Notes under the pieces: model-generated | The model's database searches: none | Told to the model about the DNA's origin: nothing | What the model saw: the letters and a program-made list of their open reading frames with translations, nothing else | Position numbers and translations under genes: made by a program | Shown: positions 16,502 through 26,061 of the stretch, piece by piece | How the letters are laid out: each line of letters opens with the position of its first letter | How positions within the stretch are numbered: position 1 is the first letter of the stretch | Assembly: GCA_029959555.1 (NCBI GenBank) | Contig: JASCPI010000023.1 | Location: 1 to 64,000 of the forward strand | Direction of reading: 5' to 3' | DNA length: 64,000 nt | DNA from: Lysobacteraceae bacterium PS02065 | Lineage (GTDB): Bacteria; Pseudomonadota; Gammaproteobacteria; Xanthomonadales; Rhodanobacteraceae

Positions 16502-17833
16502 TCAGTTCTCGAAGCCGGTCCTGAAGATGACGTCGTTGAGGAGCGACTCCTCGATGAGCACGAAGATGTCCGAGGCTCCGTTGGTGTCGGCGGGATCGAT
16601 ATTGCTGGCCTGCGACGCGAAGGCCATCGAGAGGCCCGAGGTGTTGACGTCGAGCGAGTAGCCCGACGGACCGTTACCCGGCGCCCCTCCCGCGCCGCCG
16701 GTGAGGCGCTCCGGCGATGCCTCGCCGGGGATGTACAGGTACACCTGCGGGATCACGTTGGGGCCGACGGTCAATCCGCACGAGAGCAGAACGGTCGCGG
16801 CGTTCGAGATCGAGGAGACGGTGCAGGTGTCGTACGTGTTCGAGGGGATCTCCGCAGGGCGCGGGATCGGGATCGTCACCTGGGTCTGGCGGTCGCGGAT
16901 GTAGACGCCGCTGTTGCTCTCGACCGTACCGGCCGCGTAGCCGAGGCCACCGTAACCGCGATTCTGGAAGCTGATGAAGCGGCCGTCGGGCGAGATCGCC
17001 GGGCGATACACGATCGCCGACGACGACGTGTTGCTCGTACCGACACGGCTGACGAGCTCGGTCGTGCCGGCCTGCAGGTCGCGCAGGAACAGCTGCCCGT
17101 ATGCAGAACCGCCGGTGAGGTCGGCGGTGCACGTGAACGTGAGGAAGCGGCCGTTCTCCGACAGGGCATGAGGATCGAGGAAGCAGGTGCCGTTCGACGC
17201 GGCACCGCCGGACGTCCTCGACGCCATCGTGACGGCGCCGGTCTGCATGTCCTTGACGAAGATCTGCTTCACGCCACCCGTCTGGCCGAGGTTCGTCGAC
17301 GAGGACGCGAACGCGACGTAACGGCCGTCACCCGAGATCGACAGCGGCTGGGTTTCGGTTCCGGACGCCGCGACAACGCCCGTCGCGTCGGAACTGGCGA
17401 CAGCGAGTGCACCGGTCGAGCGGTCCTTGTAGCCGACCTGCCAGTTGGTGCCGAGCGTGCCGTAGCTCAGGAACGCGACGTGGCGGCCGTTCGCCGATAC
17501 CACGGGCTGCTCGCCACGGATGATCTCGCCCGGCTGGCCACCCTGCGGTGTGCGCCGGGACACCACCTCGATGACGCCCGTGGCGAGATCCACCGCGACG
17601 GCGCGTGTGCCGTTGAGCGCATCGCCCGCGACCCAGTTGTTCGCCGTGCTCGCGAATACTGCCGTCAGCCCCGAGGACGACAGGTCGACCGCATCCGAAG
17701 CGCCATTGGCCTGCAGGCCTACGCCCGGGACGAGGCGCGCGTAGATGAACTCGGCATGCGCGTGGCCGGCGAATGCGGAAAGGCCAGCGGCGGCCAGCGC
17801 GGAAGCGAGCATGCGGGAAGTTGCGAGGTTCAT
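16502..17833 (-). CDS. Secreted TolB/PD40-type beta-propeller protein
   Basis: The product has 443 residues, with a signal peptide ([17 protein letters not shown]) and repeated PD40/WD40-like blades of the form SxDGRYVAFxSxxxNL (for example [39 protein letters not shown]). Such exported propellers are thought to bind other proteins or polymers; no catalytic residues are seen. It ends [11 protein letters not shown], the same tail type as the proteases in this window. It carries its own terminator at 16447 and is divergent from ahcY. Confidence 0.82.
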   Translation of the reverse strand: MNLATSRMLASALAAAGLSAFAGHAHAEFIYARLVPGVGLQANGASDAVDLSSSGLTAVFASTANNWVAGDALNGTRAVAVDLATGVIEVVSRRTPQGGQPGEIIRGEQPVVSANGRHVAFLSYGTLGTNWQVGYKDRSTGALAVASSDATGVVAASGTETQPLSISGDGRYVAFASSSTNLGQTGGVKQIFVKDMQTGAVTMASRTSGGAASNGTCFLDPHALSENGRFLTFTCTADLTGGSAYGQLFLRDLQAGTTELVSRVGTSNTSSSAIVYRPAISPDGRFISFQNRGYGGLGYAAGTVESNSGVYIRDRQTQVTIPIPRPAEIPSNTYDTCTVSSISNAATVLLSCGLTVGPNVIPQVYLYIPGEASPERLTGGAGGAPGNGPSGYSLDVNTSGLSMAFASQASNIDPADTNGASDIFVLIEESLLNDVIFRTGFEN

Positions 17834-17939
17834 GGGGACTCGTCCAGGGGAGATGAGCTCCTCTTACGCGTCACGGCGGGCAATCCCCCAACCGGCTTCC
17901 GCGCAGTGGCCGATTCATCGCTCCATCGCGAACACGGGA

Positions 17940-17945
17940 TATAAT
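17940..17945 (+). promoter_or_regulatory. -10 element of the ahcY promoter
   Basis: A perfect TATAAT lies 10 bases before the first base of the SAH riboswitch P1 stem, so transcription probably begins at or just before the aptamer. The -35 region is weak (TTCATC, 20 bases upstream). Confidence 0.65.
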
Positions 17946-17954
17946 GGGAGTCCA

Positions 17955-18036
17955 CCTGTCGAGGGGCGCTGCACGTGGGCCCGCGATCGAGCGGCCCTAC
18001 CCAGGCTCGACAGGCGATCACGCAGCAACGGCGCCC
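17955..18036 (+). ncRNA. S-adenosylhomocysteine (SAH) riboswitch
   Basis: The SAH riboswitch consensus is visible. P1 is CCTGTCGAG (17955-17963) pairing exactly with CTCGACAGG (18006-18014). The conserved strands GAGGGGCGCTGCA and CCAGGCTCGA are present, followed by GCAACGGCGCCC. The pseudoknot GGGCGC (17964-17969) with GCGCCC (18031-18036) is perfect. SAH binding is known in this class to raise expression of SAH-recycling genes. A small hairpin (CCCGCCAAGGCGGG, about 18054-18067) lies between the aptamer and the ahcY ribosome-binding site and may be part of the expression platform. Confidence 0.92.
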
Positions 18037-18095
18037 GGACCCCGATCGAAACCCCCGCCAAGGCGGGAGACGATCCCGAACCGGAGCATCACCGA

Positions 18096-19544
18096 ATGAA
18101 CGCACAGCTGAAGACCTTCTCGACCGAAGGCGACTACAAGGTCGCCGACATCACGCTGGCCGACTGGGGCCGCAAGGAACTCGACATCGCCGAGCACGAG
18201 ATGCCGGGCCTCATGTCGATCCGCAAGAAGTACGCCGCGACGACGCCGCTCAAGGGCGTGCGCGTGACCGGCTCGCTGCACATGACGATCCAGACGGCCG
18301 TCCTCATCGAGACGCTCAAGGACATCGGCGCCGACGTGCGCTGGGCCTCGTGCAACATCTTCTCGACGCAGGACCACGCCGCCGCGGCGATCGCCGCGAC
18401 CGGCACGCCCGTGTTCGCGTGGAAGGGCGAGACGCTCGAAGAATACTGGGACTGCACGCTCGACGCGCTGACCTTCAAGCTCGCGGACGGCACGCTGACC
18501 GGCCCGGAACTCGTCGTCGACGACGGCGGCGACGTGACCCTGCTGATCCACAAGGGCTACGAACTCGAGAAGGGTGACGAAAGCTGGGTCAACTCGGCCT
18601 CGGGCAGCCACGAGGAGCAGGTCATCAAGAACCTGCTCAAGCGCGTCGCCAAGGAGCGCCCGGGCTACTGGACGCGCGTGGTCAAGGACTGGAAGGGCGT
18701 CTCCGAGGAGACCACCACCGGCGTGCACCGCCTCTACCAGATGCTCGAGGCCGGCAAGCTGCTGGTCCCGGCGATCAACGTCAACGACTCGGTCACGAAG
18801 TCGAAGTTCGACAACCTCTACGGCTGCCGTGAGTCGCTCGCCGACGGCCTCAAGCGCGCGATGGACGTGATGCTCGCGGGCAAGGTCGCGGTCGTGTGCG
18901 GCTACGGCGACGTCGGCAAGGGTTCGGCGCACAGCCTGCGTGCCTACGGCGCGCGCGTGGTGGTCACCGAGATCGATCCGATCAACGCCCTGCAGGCCGC
19001 GATGGAAGGCTTCGAGGTCAACACGGTCGAGTCCACGCTCGGCCGCGGCGACATCTACGTCACTACGACCGGCAACAAGGACGTGCTGACGATCGAGCAC
19101 CTGAGCAACATGAAGGACCAGGCCATCGTCTGCAACATCGGCCACTTCGACAACGAGATCCAGGTCGACGCACTCAACGCGTTCAAGGGCGTCACCAAGC
19201 TCAACATCAAGCCGCAGGTCGACAAGTACACGTTCGCCGACGGCCGTGCGATCTTCCTGCTCGCCGAGGGCCGCCTCGTCAACCTCGGTTGCGCGACGGG
19301 CCACCCGAGCTTCGTGATGTCCAACTCGTTCTCGAACCAGACGCTCGCGCAGATCGACCTGTGGGCGAACAAGGCCACGTACGAGGCGAAGGTCTACATC
19401 CTGCCGAAGAAGCTCGACGAGGAAGTCGCGCGCCTCCACCTCGAGAAGATCGGCGTCAAGCTCACGACGCTGACCAAGGAACAGGCCGACTACCTCGGCG
19501 TGGCCGTGGACGGCCCGTACAAGCCGGACCACTACCGCTACTGA
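18096..19544 (+). CDS. ahcY: Adenosylhomocysteinase
   Basis: AhcY hydrolyses S-adenosylhomocysteine to adenosine and homocysteine using bound NAD, which removes the product inhibitor of methyltransferases. The 482-residue protein shows [18 protein letters not shown], the [17 protein letters not shown] region, the NAD-binding [20 protein letters not shown]ossmann loop and the C-terminal KPDHYRY signature. CGGAG precedes the ATG. Expression is probably set by the SAH riboswitch in its leader. Confidence 0.97.
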   Translation: MNAQLKTFSTEGDYKVADITLADWGRKELDIAEHEMPGLMSIRKKYAATTPLKGVRVTGSLHMTIQTAVLIETLKDIGADVRWASCNIFSTQDHAAAAIAATGTPVFAWKGETLEEYWDCTLDALTFKLADGTLTGPELVVDDGGDVTLLIHKGYELEKGDESWVNSASGSHEEQVIKNLLKRVAKERPGYWTRVVKDWKGVSEETTTGVHRLYQMLEAGKLLVPAINVNDSVTKSKFDNLYGCRESLADGLKRAMDVMLAGKVAVVCGYGDVGKGSAHSLRAYGARVVVTEIDPINALQAAMEGFEVNTVESTLGRGDIYVTTTGNKDVLTIEHLSNMKDQAIVCNIGHFDNEIQVDALNAFKGVTKLNIKPQVDKYTFADGRAIFLLAEGRLVNLGCATGHPSFVMSNSFSNQTLAQIDLWANKATYEAKVYILPKKLDEEVARLHLEKIGVKLTTLTKEQADYLGVAVDGPYKPDHYRY

Positions 19545-19568
19545 TCCACGCTCCAACGATCCACGCGA

Positions 19569-19598
19569 CGGGCGCCTTCGGGCGCCCGTTTCGTTTCG
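19569..19598 (+). terminator. Rho-independent terminator of ahcY
   Basis: CGGGCGCC and GGCGCCCG pair around TTCG, an extra-stable tetraloop, followed by TTTCGTTTCG. It lies 24 bases past the ahcY stop. Confidence 0.88.
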
Positions 19599-19641
19599 GG
19601 ATCGATGCCGATGCCGACACTGCGCGCGAGGCGACGCGCGT

Positions 19642-21078
19642 TCAGCCCGCGACGGCCGTGGACGATGCTTCGCATGCATGCAGCACCACGCGATCGCGCC
19701 CCGCGCCCTTGGCGCGGTACAGCGCGGCATCGGCCGCATCGACGAGATCCTGTGGCGTGCCGCCTGCCTTCGCCACGGCGACGCCGATGCTGACGGTCAC
19801 GGTACCTCCCGCCGCGCTCCTGCACGCATCGGATCCGGACACGGCCTCGCGCATGGTCTCGGCGAGCGCGAGTGCGACACCCTCTTCGCGCGTCGGCACG
19901 AGCACGACGAACTCCTCGCCACCGTAGCGTGCCGCGAACGCGCCCGTGCGCGAAGCCTGCGTGTCGAGCACCTGCGCGACCGCTCGCAGGCAGGCATCGC
20001 CGCCGGGATGACCCATGCGGTCGTTGATCGCCTTGAAATGGTCGACGTCGACGAGCAGCAACGCGATCGCCGGCGGCGACGCCGACCGCCATTCGCGGAG
20101 GAGACGCTCGTCGAAGCGACGCCGGTTGGCGATGCCCGTCAATGCATCGATCGTGGCCACGGCCGCGAGCTGCTCGAGCTGTTCCTGCGCGCGCAACTGG
20201 GCGAGCACGGTACGCACGCCGTAGCCGAGTACCGCCGCGGCGATGCCGAGGCCGGCCAGCCACGGCTGCGACGGCATGAGGTGCGCCGAGGCCAGCAGCA
20301 GGGCGACCGGCAGGACCAGTGGACTGGCGATCTGGACCACCTTGTCGATGCGCCGGAGCGTGATCTCCGCGACGGGTTTTCCATGCAGGCCCGCGATCGA
20401 CGCGAGCACGAGGAACGGCACGTCGATCAGGATGTCGGTGAAGACCCCGTAGCCGGTGTCGTCCGGCTCGACATGGTTGATGTAGAACGCGACGAGGAAG
20501 TAGATCGCCGCGTAGACCGCGAGCGCACCGAACAGCACACGCTGCGGCGATCCTGCACCGGCGAGCCAGCGGATGAAGGCGAGGCCGAGGATGAACGCGT
20601 TGCCGACGTCGTAGACGCTCCTCAGCGCCGGCACGTTCTCGAGCGGCGTGCCCGCCACGGCGGCATGAGCGGCGACGATCGCGCAGAACAGCCCGGCCAG
20701 TACCAATGCGAGCCCGCCGTCGATGCGCCGCACCGGCGCCGGATCCTCGGGCCGCCACGCCAGCACGAACAGCAGCGGCGCCATGTAGAGCACGAACAGC
20801 AGCATGCTCACGCCGGGATTGACGGCGCCCTGACTCGCCGCCGCGAACGGAAGGTTGGCCGCCATGCCTGCGCTCCACAACGCCATCGCGAGCGCGAGGA
20901 CCCACCAGCCCCACGTTTCGCCGGCGCGCCGCGCACGTCGTGCACAGGCCAAGGCGGCCCACGCGGCAGCGACGGTGACACAGGCGATCGAGACGACCTG
21001 GGCGTGGTCGCGCAGCAGCGTGATGAGCAGTGCGTGGCCGACGAGATAAAGCGCCACGAGAACCGCAGGCTTTGCCAT
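19642..21078 (-). CDS. Membrane diguanylate cyclase (GGDEF)
   Basis: The product has 478 residues. The N-terminal ~300 residues form about eight hydrophobic segments, a probable membrane sensor. A GGDEF domain follows: DALTGIANRRRFD, LLVDVDHFKAINDRMGHPGGD and the active-site ARYGGEEFVVLVP. The GGEEF motif predicts active c-di-GMP synthesis. The RxxD inhibitory site five residues before GGEEF is absent, so feedback inhibition by that route is unlikely. The start is uncertain: ATG 21078 is used, and GTG 21090 is possible. Confidence 0.85.
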   Translation of the reverse strand: MAKPAVLVALYLVGHALLITLLRDHAQVVSIACVTVAAAWAALACARRARRAGETWGWWVLALAMALWSAGMAANLPFAAASQGAVNPGVSMLLFVLYMAPLLFVLAWRPEDPAPVRRIDGGLALVLAGLFCAIVAAHAAVAGTPLENVPALRSVYDVGNAFILGLAFIRWLAGAGSPQRVLFGALAVYAAIYFLVAFYINHVEPDDTGYGVFTDILIDVPFLVLASIAGLHGKPVAEITLRRIDKVVQIASPLVLPVALLLASAHLMPSQPWLAGLGIAAAVLGYGVRTVLAQLRAQEQLEQLAAVATIDALTGIANRRRFDERLLREWRSASPPAIALLLVDVDHFKAINDRMGHPGGDACLRAVAQVLDTQASRTGAFAARYGGEEFVVLVPTREEGVALALAETMREAVSGSDACRSAAGGTVTVSIGVAVAKAGGTPQDLVDAADAALYRAKGAGRDRVVLHACEASSTAVAG

Positions 21079-21323
21079 GCCGTCGATCACATGCGGATTC
21101 GTTCCCAAGCTCGCTGCCCTGCCCCTTCCAACGCACGCCTCGTGTCGTGCCAGAGCACCCTCGTCGCCGTACCGGCCGCGAGAATGATCCGATTTCACGC
21201 ACGATAACAGTGCGGGAGCAGACGCGCTCGAGCCGAGGAAGGCCTGACGCTGCACGCCGTGCCGTCGCGTGGCGTCACGCCACGATCAGCGCGACAACGA
21301 GTCCTGACGCGACGACGAGGCCA

Positions 21324-22604
21324 TCAATCGAACCCGTCCCGCATCAGCGTCGGCAGCACCTCGTCGAAGAGGTTGTGCGCCGGCCAGCTCGTCACCTGGT
21401 TGTAGGCGGCCCAGACCACGGCATCCATCGCGTTCGTGGTCGCGTTGGGGTTGGACTCGTTGCGGCGGTTGAGCAGGATCACGATCTCGAAGCCATTGCG
21501 GTTGCGCACGATGTAGGTCGATGTCGACGGCAGGCTTCCGGCGTGCCACGTCGTGCGGCCCGTCGCACCGTAGTCGCGCACGGACCAGCCGCTCGCGTAG
21601 TAGTAGTCGCCAGGCGTGTAGGAACCCTGGTTCTGCGGCAGCGCGAACATGCGGTCGAGTGAGGCCTGATCGAGGATCGCGCGCGGTGACGAGGGATTGT
21701 CGAGGTTCACCATCCAGCGCAGCAGCTCGGGCGCCGAGGCGACCCAGCCGCCGTAGGCGTCCATCGTGTTCTGGTTGAGGGCGCCGTACTCCCACGGCCG
21801 CAACGCGGAGGTGTTGTCGATGACGCTGGTGCCCTGCCCGCCCGAGGCATATGCCACCTCGCCCGCTGCGCGCTCTTCGACGCGGGCCTTCGCGAGGCGC
21901 AGGTTCCACACGCCGGCGGGATTGAGCACGCGGCGCGCATAGCGCTCGTACGGCATGCCGCTCGCGGATTCGATGATGCGGCCGAGCAGCTTGTAGCCGT
22001 AGTTGCTGTACTGGTAAGTCGATCCGGGGTTCGTGGAGAGCGCGACGCCGCTCTGGTAGCGGATGACATCCGCGTGCGTCACCGGCAGCGGGATGCCGAG
22101 GCCTTGCGAGACGATGCGGTCACGGAACACCGGATCGTAGCCGAGCGTCGCCGGGTCGCCGAAGCCGCCGAGCATCTCGAGCAGGTTGCGCACGGTCACC
22201 GTGGCGAGGCGTGGATCGGCCGTCGTGCCCGGGCGCGGCGTGAGGTCCACGTACTGGCCGATCGTGTCGTTCGGTGCGAGCCGGCCTTCCTGGATCAGCC
22301 GGTTCACGAGCGTCGACGTGATCGGCTTGCTGACGCTCGCGAGGCGGAACAGCGAGGTCGGCTGCGTGACGCTGTCGTTCGGCCCCGGGTTCCACGAGTA
22401 GCCGCGTGCGAGCACGAGCCGCCCGTCCCACGCCACGGCGATCGCGCCGGACGGGATGTTGGCGTTCGTCATGAGCGTGCGCATCTGCGTGTCGAACGCG
22501 GCGAGCGACGGCACCTCGGTACCGGTCGCGGTCCATTGCGCGGATGCGGGCATGGCGCCCGCGCACAGGATGGCCGACAGCAGCAGGGTCGAAAGCTTGC
22601 CCAT
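21324..22604 (-). CDS. Secreted serine hydrolase, beta-lactamase/DD-peptidase family
   Basis: This exported enzyme of 426 residues belongs to the serine beta-lactamase-like (class C/AmpC-like) family. The signal peptide is followed by the catalytic SVSK box (SxxK), the YSNYGY (YxN) box and HAGS in place of KTG near the C-terminus. Substrates may be peptides or esters; beta-lactam hydrolysis cannot be claimed. A strong GGGAGGA precedes the ATG. The protein ends TLMRDGFD, a variant of the GF(E/D) tail on other secreted proteins here. Confidence 0.87.
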   Translation of the reverse strand: MGKLSTLLLSAILCAGAMPASAQWTATGTEVPSLAAFDTQMRTLMTNANIPSGAIAVAWDGRLVLARGYSWNPGPNDSVTQPTSLFRLASVSKPITSTLVNRLIQEGRLAPNDTIGQYVDLTPRPGTTADPRLATVTVRNLLEMLGGFGDPATLGYDPVFRDRIVSQGLGIPLPVTHADVIRYQSGVALSTNPGSTYQYSNYGYKLLGRIIESASGMPYERYARRVLNPAGVWNLRLAKARVEERAAGEVAYASGGQGTSVIDNTSALRPWEYGALNQNTMDAYGGWVASAPELLRWMVNLDNPSSPRAILDQASLDRMFALPQNQGSYTPGDYYYASGWSVRDYGATGRTTWHAGSLPSTSTYIVRNRNGFEIVILLNRRNESNPNATTNAMDAVVWAAYNQVTSWPAHNLFDEVLPTLMRDGFD

Positions 22605-22822
22605 CGTCTCTTGTCCTCCCTTGGAATGCACGGCGATCCCTGCACGATGCGGGCACCGCTCCCCACGATGGCGCAGGATGATGGCAGAACGGCTCACGCA
22701 TGCGTGATGCACGCGGACCGGCGATCGGCGTCCACTGGGCACAGGTTTCGCGAACCCCGCCACGGAAATCGTCGCGGCGATGTGAGCGCCGTGCCATGAT
22801 CGGCCCGGGGATGCCTCAGGGG

Positions 22823-22996
22823 ATGATGGGGATGACCGGTCATGGCGGACTCGAGCATCGCGACCTTCCGCGCAGGGCGGCGGCGTGGATCGGATCGCGG
22901 ATCGGCCGGGCGATGGTCCATGTCGCGCAGCTGGACATGGTCGACCGCAGCGTGCGCGACCTGCAGGCCAGGCTCGACGTGGAGGCCCCGCCGTGA
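22823..22996 (+). CDS. Possible small ORF coupled to the next gene
   Basis: A 57-codon frame (MMGMTGHGGLEHRD...) ends with a TGA overlapping the GTG start of the next gene by 4 bases, the same coupling seen between the following genes. Its C-terminal half (MVDRSVRDLQARLDVE) looks helical. No motif or clear ribosome-binding site supports it, so it may be only an upstream open frame. Confidence 0.3.
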   Translation: MMGMTGHGGLEHRDLPRRAAAWIGSRIGRAMVHVAQLDMVDRSVRDLQARLDVEAPP

Positions 22997-23775
22997 TCCT
23001 GCGCCGCCTCGCCGACCGCTTCCGGCACCACGACTGGCTCGCCGTCACGATCGAACTCGTCGTGGTGATCCTCGGCGTGTTCATCGGCCTGCAGGCTGCG
23101 AACTGGAACGAGGATCGACTGACGGCGAAACGCGGCGACGAGTTCACCGAGCGCCTCAAGGCCGACCTGCGCGTCGAGGCGTGGAACCACGAGAACATGA
23201 TCGGCTACCACCGGCAGGTACGCACCAACGCCGTGCGCGCGGCCGACGCGCTTGCGGGACGTACCGAGCTCTCCGACGAAGCGCTGCTGGTCGCTGCCTA
23301 TCGTGCAACCCAGTACAGCGACAACACGCGGCAGCGCTCGACCTACGACGAACTGACCTCGACCGGGGAGCTGAGCCTCATCGCCGACCGGAAGCTGCGC
23401 GAACTGGCGATGTACCTGTACACGGCACCGGTCTTCCAGTGGTTCACCGACGAGGGGCGCAACTCCGCCTACCGTCAGTGGTTCCGACGGCACGTGCCGC
23501 ACCATGTGCAGGCGGCGCTCGCCGCAGGATGCGGCGATCACATCGTCGAGACGGGTGACTACTCCGGCATCGCGACCCAGCTGGACTATCCGTGCCGCGT
23601 CGACCTGCCGGCGCCGGACATCGCTTCGGCCGCGGCGATCCTGCGCGAGGATCCCGAGGCCCTCGCCACGCTGCGCCAGCGCATCGCGGACATCGGTACC
23701 AGCGTCGCCAACCTCGATGTGTTCTACGCGGACATCTGGGCCAGCCTTCGCACGTTCGCCGATCGCACGCCATGA
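22993..23775 (+). CDS. Single-pass membrane protein, DUF6090-like (copy A)
   Basis: The product has 260 residues, GTG start. A single N-terminal membrane segment (LAVTIELVVVILGVFIGLQ) is followed at once by AANWNEDR, the hallmark of the DUF6090-like family, then a helical soluble domain of about 210 residues with LTSTGELSLIADRKLR. No catalytic motif is visible. It overlaps the next gene by 4 bases. A paralogue with the same anchor lies at 26062-26835, so the pair brackets the TolB/TPR gene. Role unknown. Confidence 0.75.
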   Translation: MILRRLADRFRHHDWLAVTIELVVVILGVFIGLQAANWNEDRLTAKRGDEFTERLKADLRVEAWNHENMIGYHRQVRTNAVRAADALAGRTELSDEALLVAAYRATQYSDNTRQRSTYDELTSTGELSLIADRKLRELAMYLYTAPVFQWFTDEGRNSAYRQWFRRHVPHHVQAALAAGCGDHIVETGDYSGIATQLDYPCRVDLPAPDIASAAAILREDPEALATLRQRIADIGTSVANLDVFYADIWASLRTFADRTP

Positions 23776-24191
23776 GCCTCCTCGCCGAGCTCGAGCGCCG
23801 CAACGTGATCCGCATGGCGGGCCTGTACCTCGTCGGCGCGTGGCTGGTCGTGCAGGTCGCGAGCACGATGCTGCCCGCGTTCGAGGCCCCGGCATGGGCA
23901 CTGCGTGCGGTCATCGTCGCGCTCGCGATCGGCTTCGTGCCCGCGATGGTGTTTGCGTGGGTGTTCGAATGGACTCCGACCGGACTCAGGCGCGACCACG
24001 ACGTGCCGCGCGGGGAATCGATCGCGCCACAGACCGGCAAGCGCATGAACCACGCCTTTAGTTCGTGCTGTCGCCGCAACGCGAAGCCGAGATCGTCACC
24101 CGCACCACCGAGCAGGTCGTCGCGCGCGTGGAAGCCGACAGGGCGAAAGCAGCCGCCAACGGGATCGCAGTACTGCCGTTCGTCAACATGA
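23772..24191 (+). pseudogene. N-terminal membrane part of a TolB/TPR regulator, frame broken
   Basis: The frame begins MSLLAELERRNVIRMAGLYL with two membrane segments (LVVQVASTMLP and ALRAVIVALAIGFVPAMVF), then WVFEWTPTGLRRDHD and GESIAPQTGKRMNHA, which match the start of a large Xanthomonadales family. In intact relatives another membrane helix leads into a 'FVLxP' segment. Here about 16-20 codons appear to be missing after MNHA, and the reading frame shifts near 24057-24065. Meaningful sequence continues in another frame (next entry); residues after MNHAF are out-of-frame translation. Confidence 0.7.
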
Positions 24192-25597
24192 GCGCGGACG
24201 AGGACAACGCCTACTTCTCCGACGGCATCTCCGAGGAGCTTCTCAACGTGCTCGTGCGCGTGGATGGCCTGCAGGTCGCCTCGCGAACTTCGTCGTTCGC
24301 GTACAAGGGCAGCGAGCTCGGCACGCGCAGGATCGCCGGCGAACTCGGCGTGAGCTACGTGCTCGAGGGCAGCGTGCGCAAGTCGGCCAACACGGTGCGC
24401 ATCACCGCGCAGCTGATCGACGCCGTGCAGGACCGCCACCTGTGGTCGGCCACCTACGACCGCGACCTCACCGACATTTTCGCGATCCAGGACGAGATCG
24501 CCAACGCTATCGTGTCCGCCCTGCGTTCCGAACTGGCCAGCGAGGGCAAGCCGCTGGCCGCGGTGAATGTGCAGGCCGACACCGACAATCTCACCGCCTA
24601 CGACACCTACCTCAAGGCGCGCGAGCTGTTCATCGCACGCACCGATCTCCCCGACGCCACGCGCCTGTTCGAGCGCGTGGTGGAACTCGACCCCGGATTC
24701 GCACGCGGCTGGGAGGGGCTTGGCGCCCTCTACAGCATCCTCGAAAGCTGGGGCATCGCCGATCGCGACTACACCGCGCTCGCAGGAAAAGCAGCCAGGC
24801 AAGCGCTGCAGCTGGATCCATCGCTTTCGATGCCGCATGCGGTCCTGGGGATGGTCGGTTCCAGCCGCCCACCCTTCGACTGGCCACAAGTCCTGTCGCA
24901 CATGGACAAGGCCGTCGCCGCGGACCCGCACAACGCCACCGCCTGGTTGTGGCGCAGCATGCCGCACATGCAGCTGGGCTACTTCGCCGAAGCGGAATCG
25001 GACCTCCAACGCTGCCTGCAGGTCGATCCTGCGTACCAGAACTGCGTGCGGTGGCAAGCGTCGCTCGCCCTGCTGGAAGGGAACGAAACGCGTGCGTTGA
25101 CGCTGTTCGAGCAGGGCATGGCCGAGGGCTTCTTCCTCAACCGGGCGCTGGATTTCCTGCCCGCCCTGCACTCGCAAGGTGACCGCATCGGCATCCGCCT
25201 GATCCTGGATCGCTACGACGTCGATCCGGTGCTGGCCAATGCCATTGTCGCCAGCTTCGACCATCCCGGGTGGCAACCCGACGACATGGACGCACTGCTC
25301 GCCCGGCTTGCTCCGGGCGACCTGCTTGCCGATATCGACAGCGGCGCCTACGGCAATGTGCAGTTGCTGCTGTGGTTCGGCGCATTCGACCGGCTGGCGG
25401 ACGCCGCCGCGCCCAACCTCCCGAACAGCCACGTCGCGTGGCAACGCCATCCGCAGGGCTGGTTCGGCTCACCGCAATGGAAACGATTCGTGGTGAAACT
25501 CGGCTTCGTCGAGCACTGGCGCAGGCACGGCTTCCCGCCGCATTGCCGCGCCGTGGGCGACACCGACTTCACCTGCGGCAGGCCGGAGAAGCCATGA
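24065..25597 (+). CDS. TolB-like/TPR periplasmic part of the same broken gene
   Basis: The open frame of 510 codons starts at GTG 24065 and lacks the membrane anchor. It has a TolB-N-like domain (GIAVLPFVNMSADEDNAYFS, DGISEELLNVL, VLEGSVRKS, LIDAVQDRHLWSATYDRDL) and then several TPR units (LDPGFARGWEGLG, LDPSLSMPHAVLGM, DPHNATAWLWRSM). Intact relatives continue directly from the N-terminal membrane region, so this is probably the 3' part of a gene disabled by a deletion plus frameshift. It could still be translated from the GTG. The stop overlaps the next gene by 4 bases. Confidence 0.75.
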   Translation: MLSPQREAEIVTRTTEQVVARVEADRAKAAANGIAVLPFVNMSADEDNAYFSDGISEELLNVLVRVDGLQVASRTSSFAYKGSELGTRRIAGELGVSYVLEGSVRKSANTVRITAQLIDAVQDRHLWSATYDRDLTDIFAIQDEIANAIVSALRSELASEGKPLAAVNVQADTDNLTAYDTYLKARELFIARTDLPDATRLFERVVELDPGFARGWEGLGALYSILESWGIADRDYTALAGKAARQALQLDPSLSMPHAVLGMVGSSRPPFDWPQVLSHMDKAVAADPHNATAWLWRSMPHMQLGYFAEAESDLQRCLQVDPAYQNCVRWQASLALLEGNETRALTLFEQGMAEGFFLNRALDFLPALHSQGDRIGIRLILDRYDVDPVLANAIVASFDHPGWQPDDMDALLARLAPGDLLADIDSGAYGNVQLLLWFGAFDRLADAAAPNLPNSHVAWQRHPQGWFGSPQWKRFVVKLGFVEHWRRHGFPPHCRAVGDTDFTCGRPEKP

Positions 25598-25893
25598 TCA
25601 CGTCAAGCCCGTCATTACTTCGAGATGAGCTGATGGAATCACCCGGTATCGCGTGTGCACGGCATATGCGAGACGGCGGAATCGATGCGATGGCAGCCTT
25701 GAATGACGCGCTGCGAGACGCACTCGCCGGACTGACACCGCAGGAACAGCACGAACTCGCCTTCGGCCAAGTGATGGGCGAGATCGGCGAAAAGCCAATT
25801 CAACCCGGCGGCAAGAGCTTTTCCCGTGCTGGAGCCAAGTCAGGACACGTGGGTCCACGTCGTCCGATCACGTGCCAAGGCCGGGCGGCATGA
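25594..25893 (+). CDS. Hypothetical small protein
   Basis: The product has 99 residues; its ATG overlaps the preceding stop (ATGA), which implies coupling. Residues 14-75 (MESPGIACARHMRDGG to MGEIGEKPIQPG) look like a real helical protein, while the Arg/Gly-rich end looks like read-through into non-coding sequence, so it may be truncated. No family recognised. Confidence 0.42.
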   Translation: MITSSPSLLRDELMESPGIACARHMRDGGIDAMAALNDALRDALAGLTPQEQHELAFGQVMGEIGEKPIQPGGKSFSRAGAKSGHVGPRRPITCQGRAA

Positions 25894-26061
25894 GGCCTAA
25901 CCCATCATTCCAGCGGGCAGCCCGCAGCGGTCGCTGGACTCAGACCTTCGCCGAGCCGGTCGCCGCGACGTGATCGGCGAACCTCGGCGCTTGCAGGCGT
26001 TCACGCCGCATGTTGCGCGACGAACGCCGCGACGCCTTCACCACCGGGACATCGAGTCACC

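Noticed and set aside
21324..22604. Beta-lactamase resistance gene
   Set aside because: The SxxK and YxN boxes place it in the broad serine hydrolase family, but HAG replaces KTG and there is no AmpR-type regulator. Antibiotic hydrolysis cannot be inferred.
25598..25858. Minus-strand frame opposite the small hypothetical gene
   Set aside because: Arg-rich shadow composition; the plus-strand frame is coupled to its upstream gene and has better amino-acid use.
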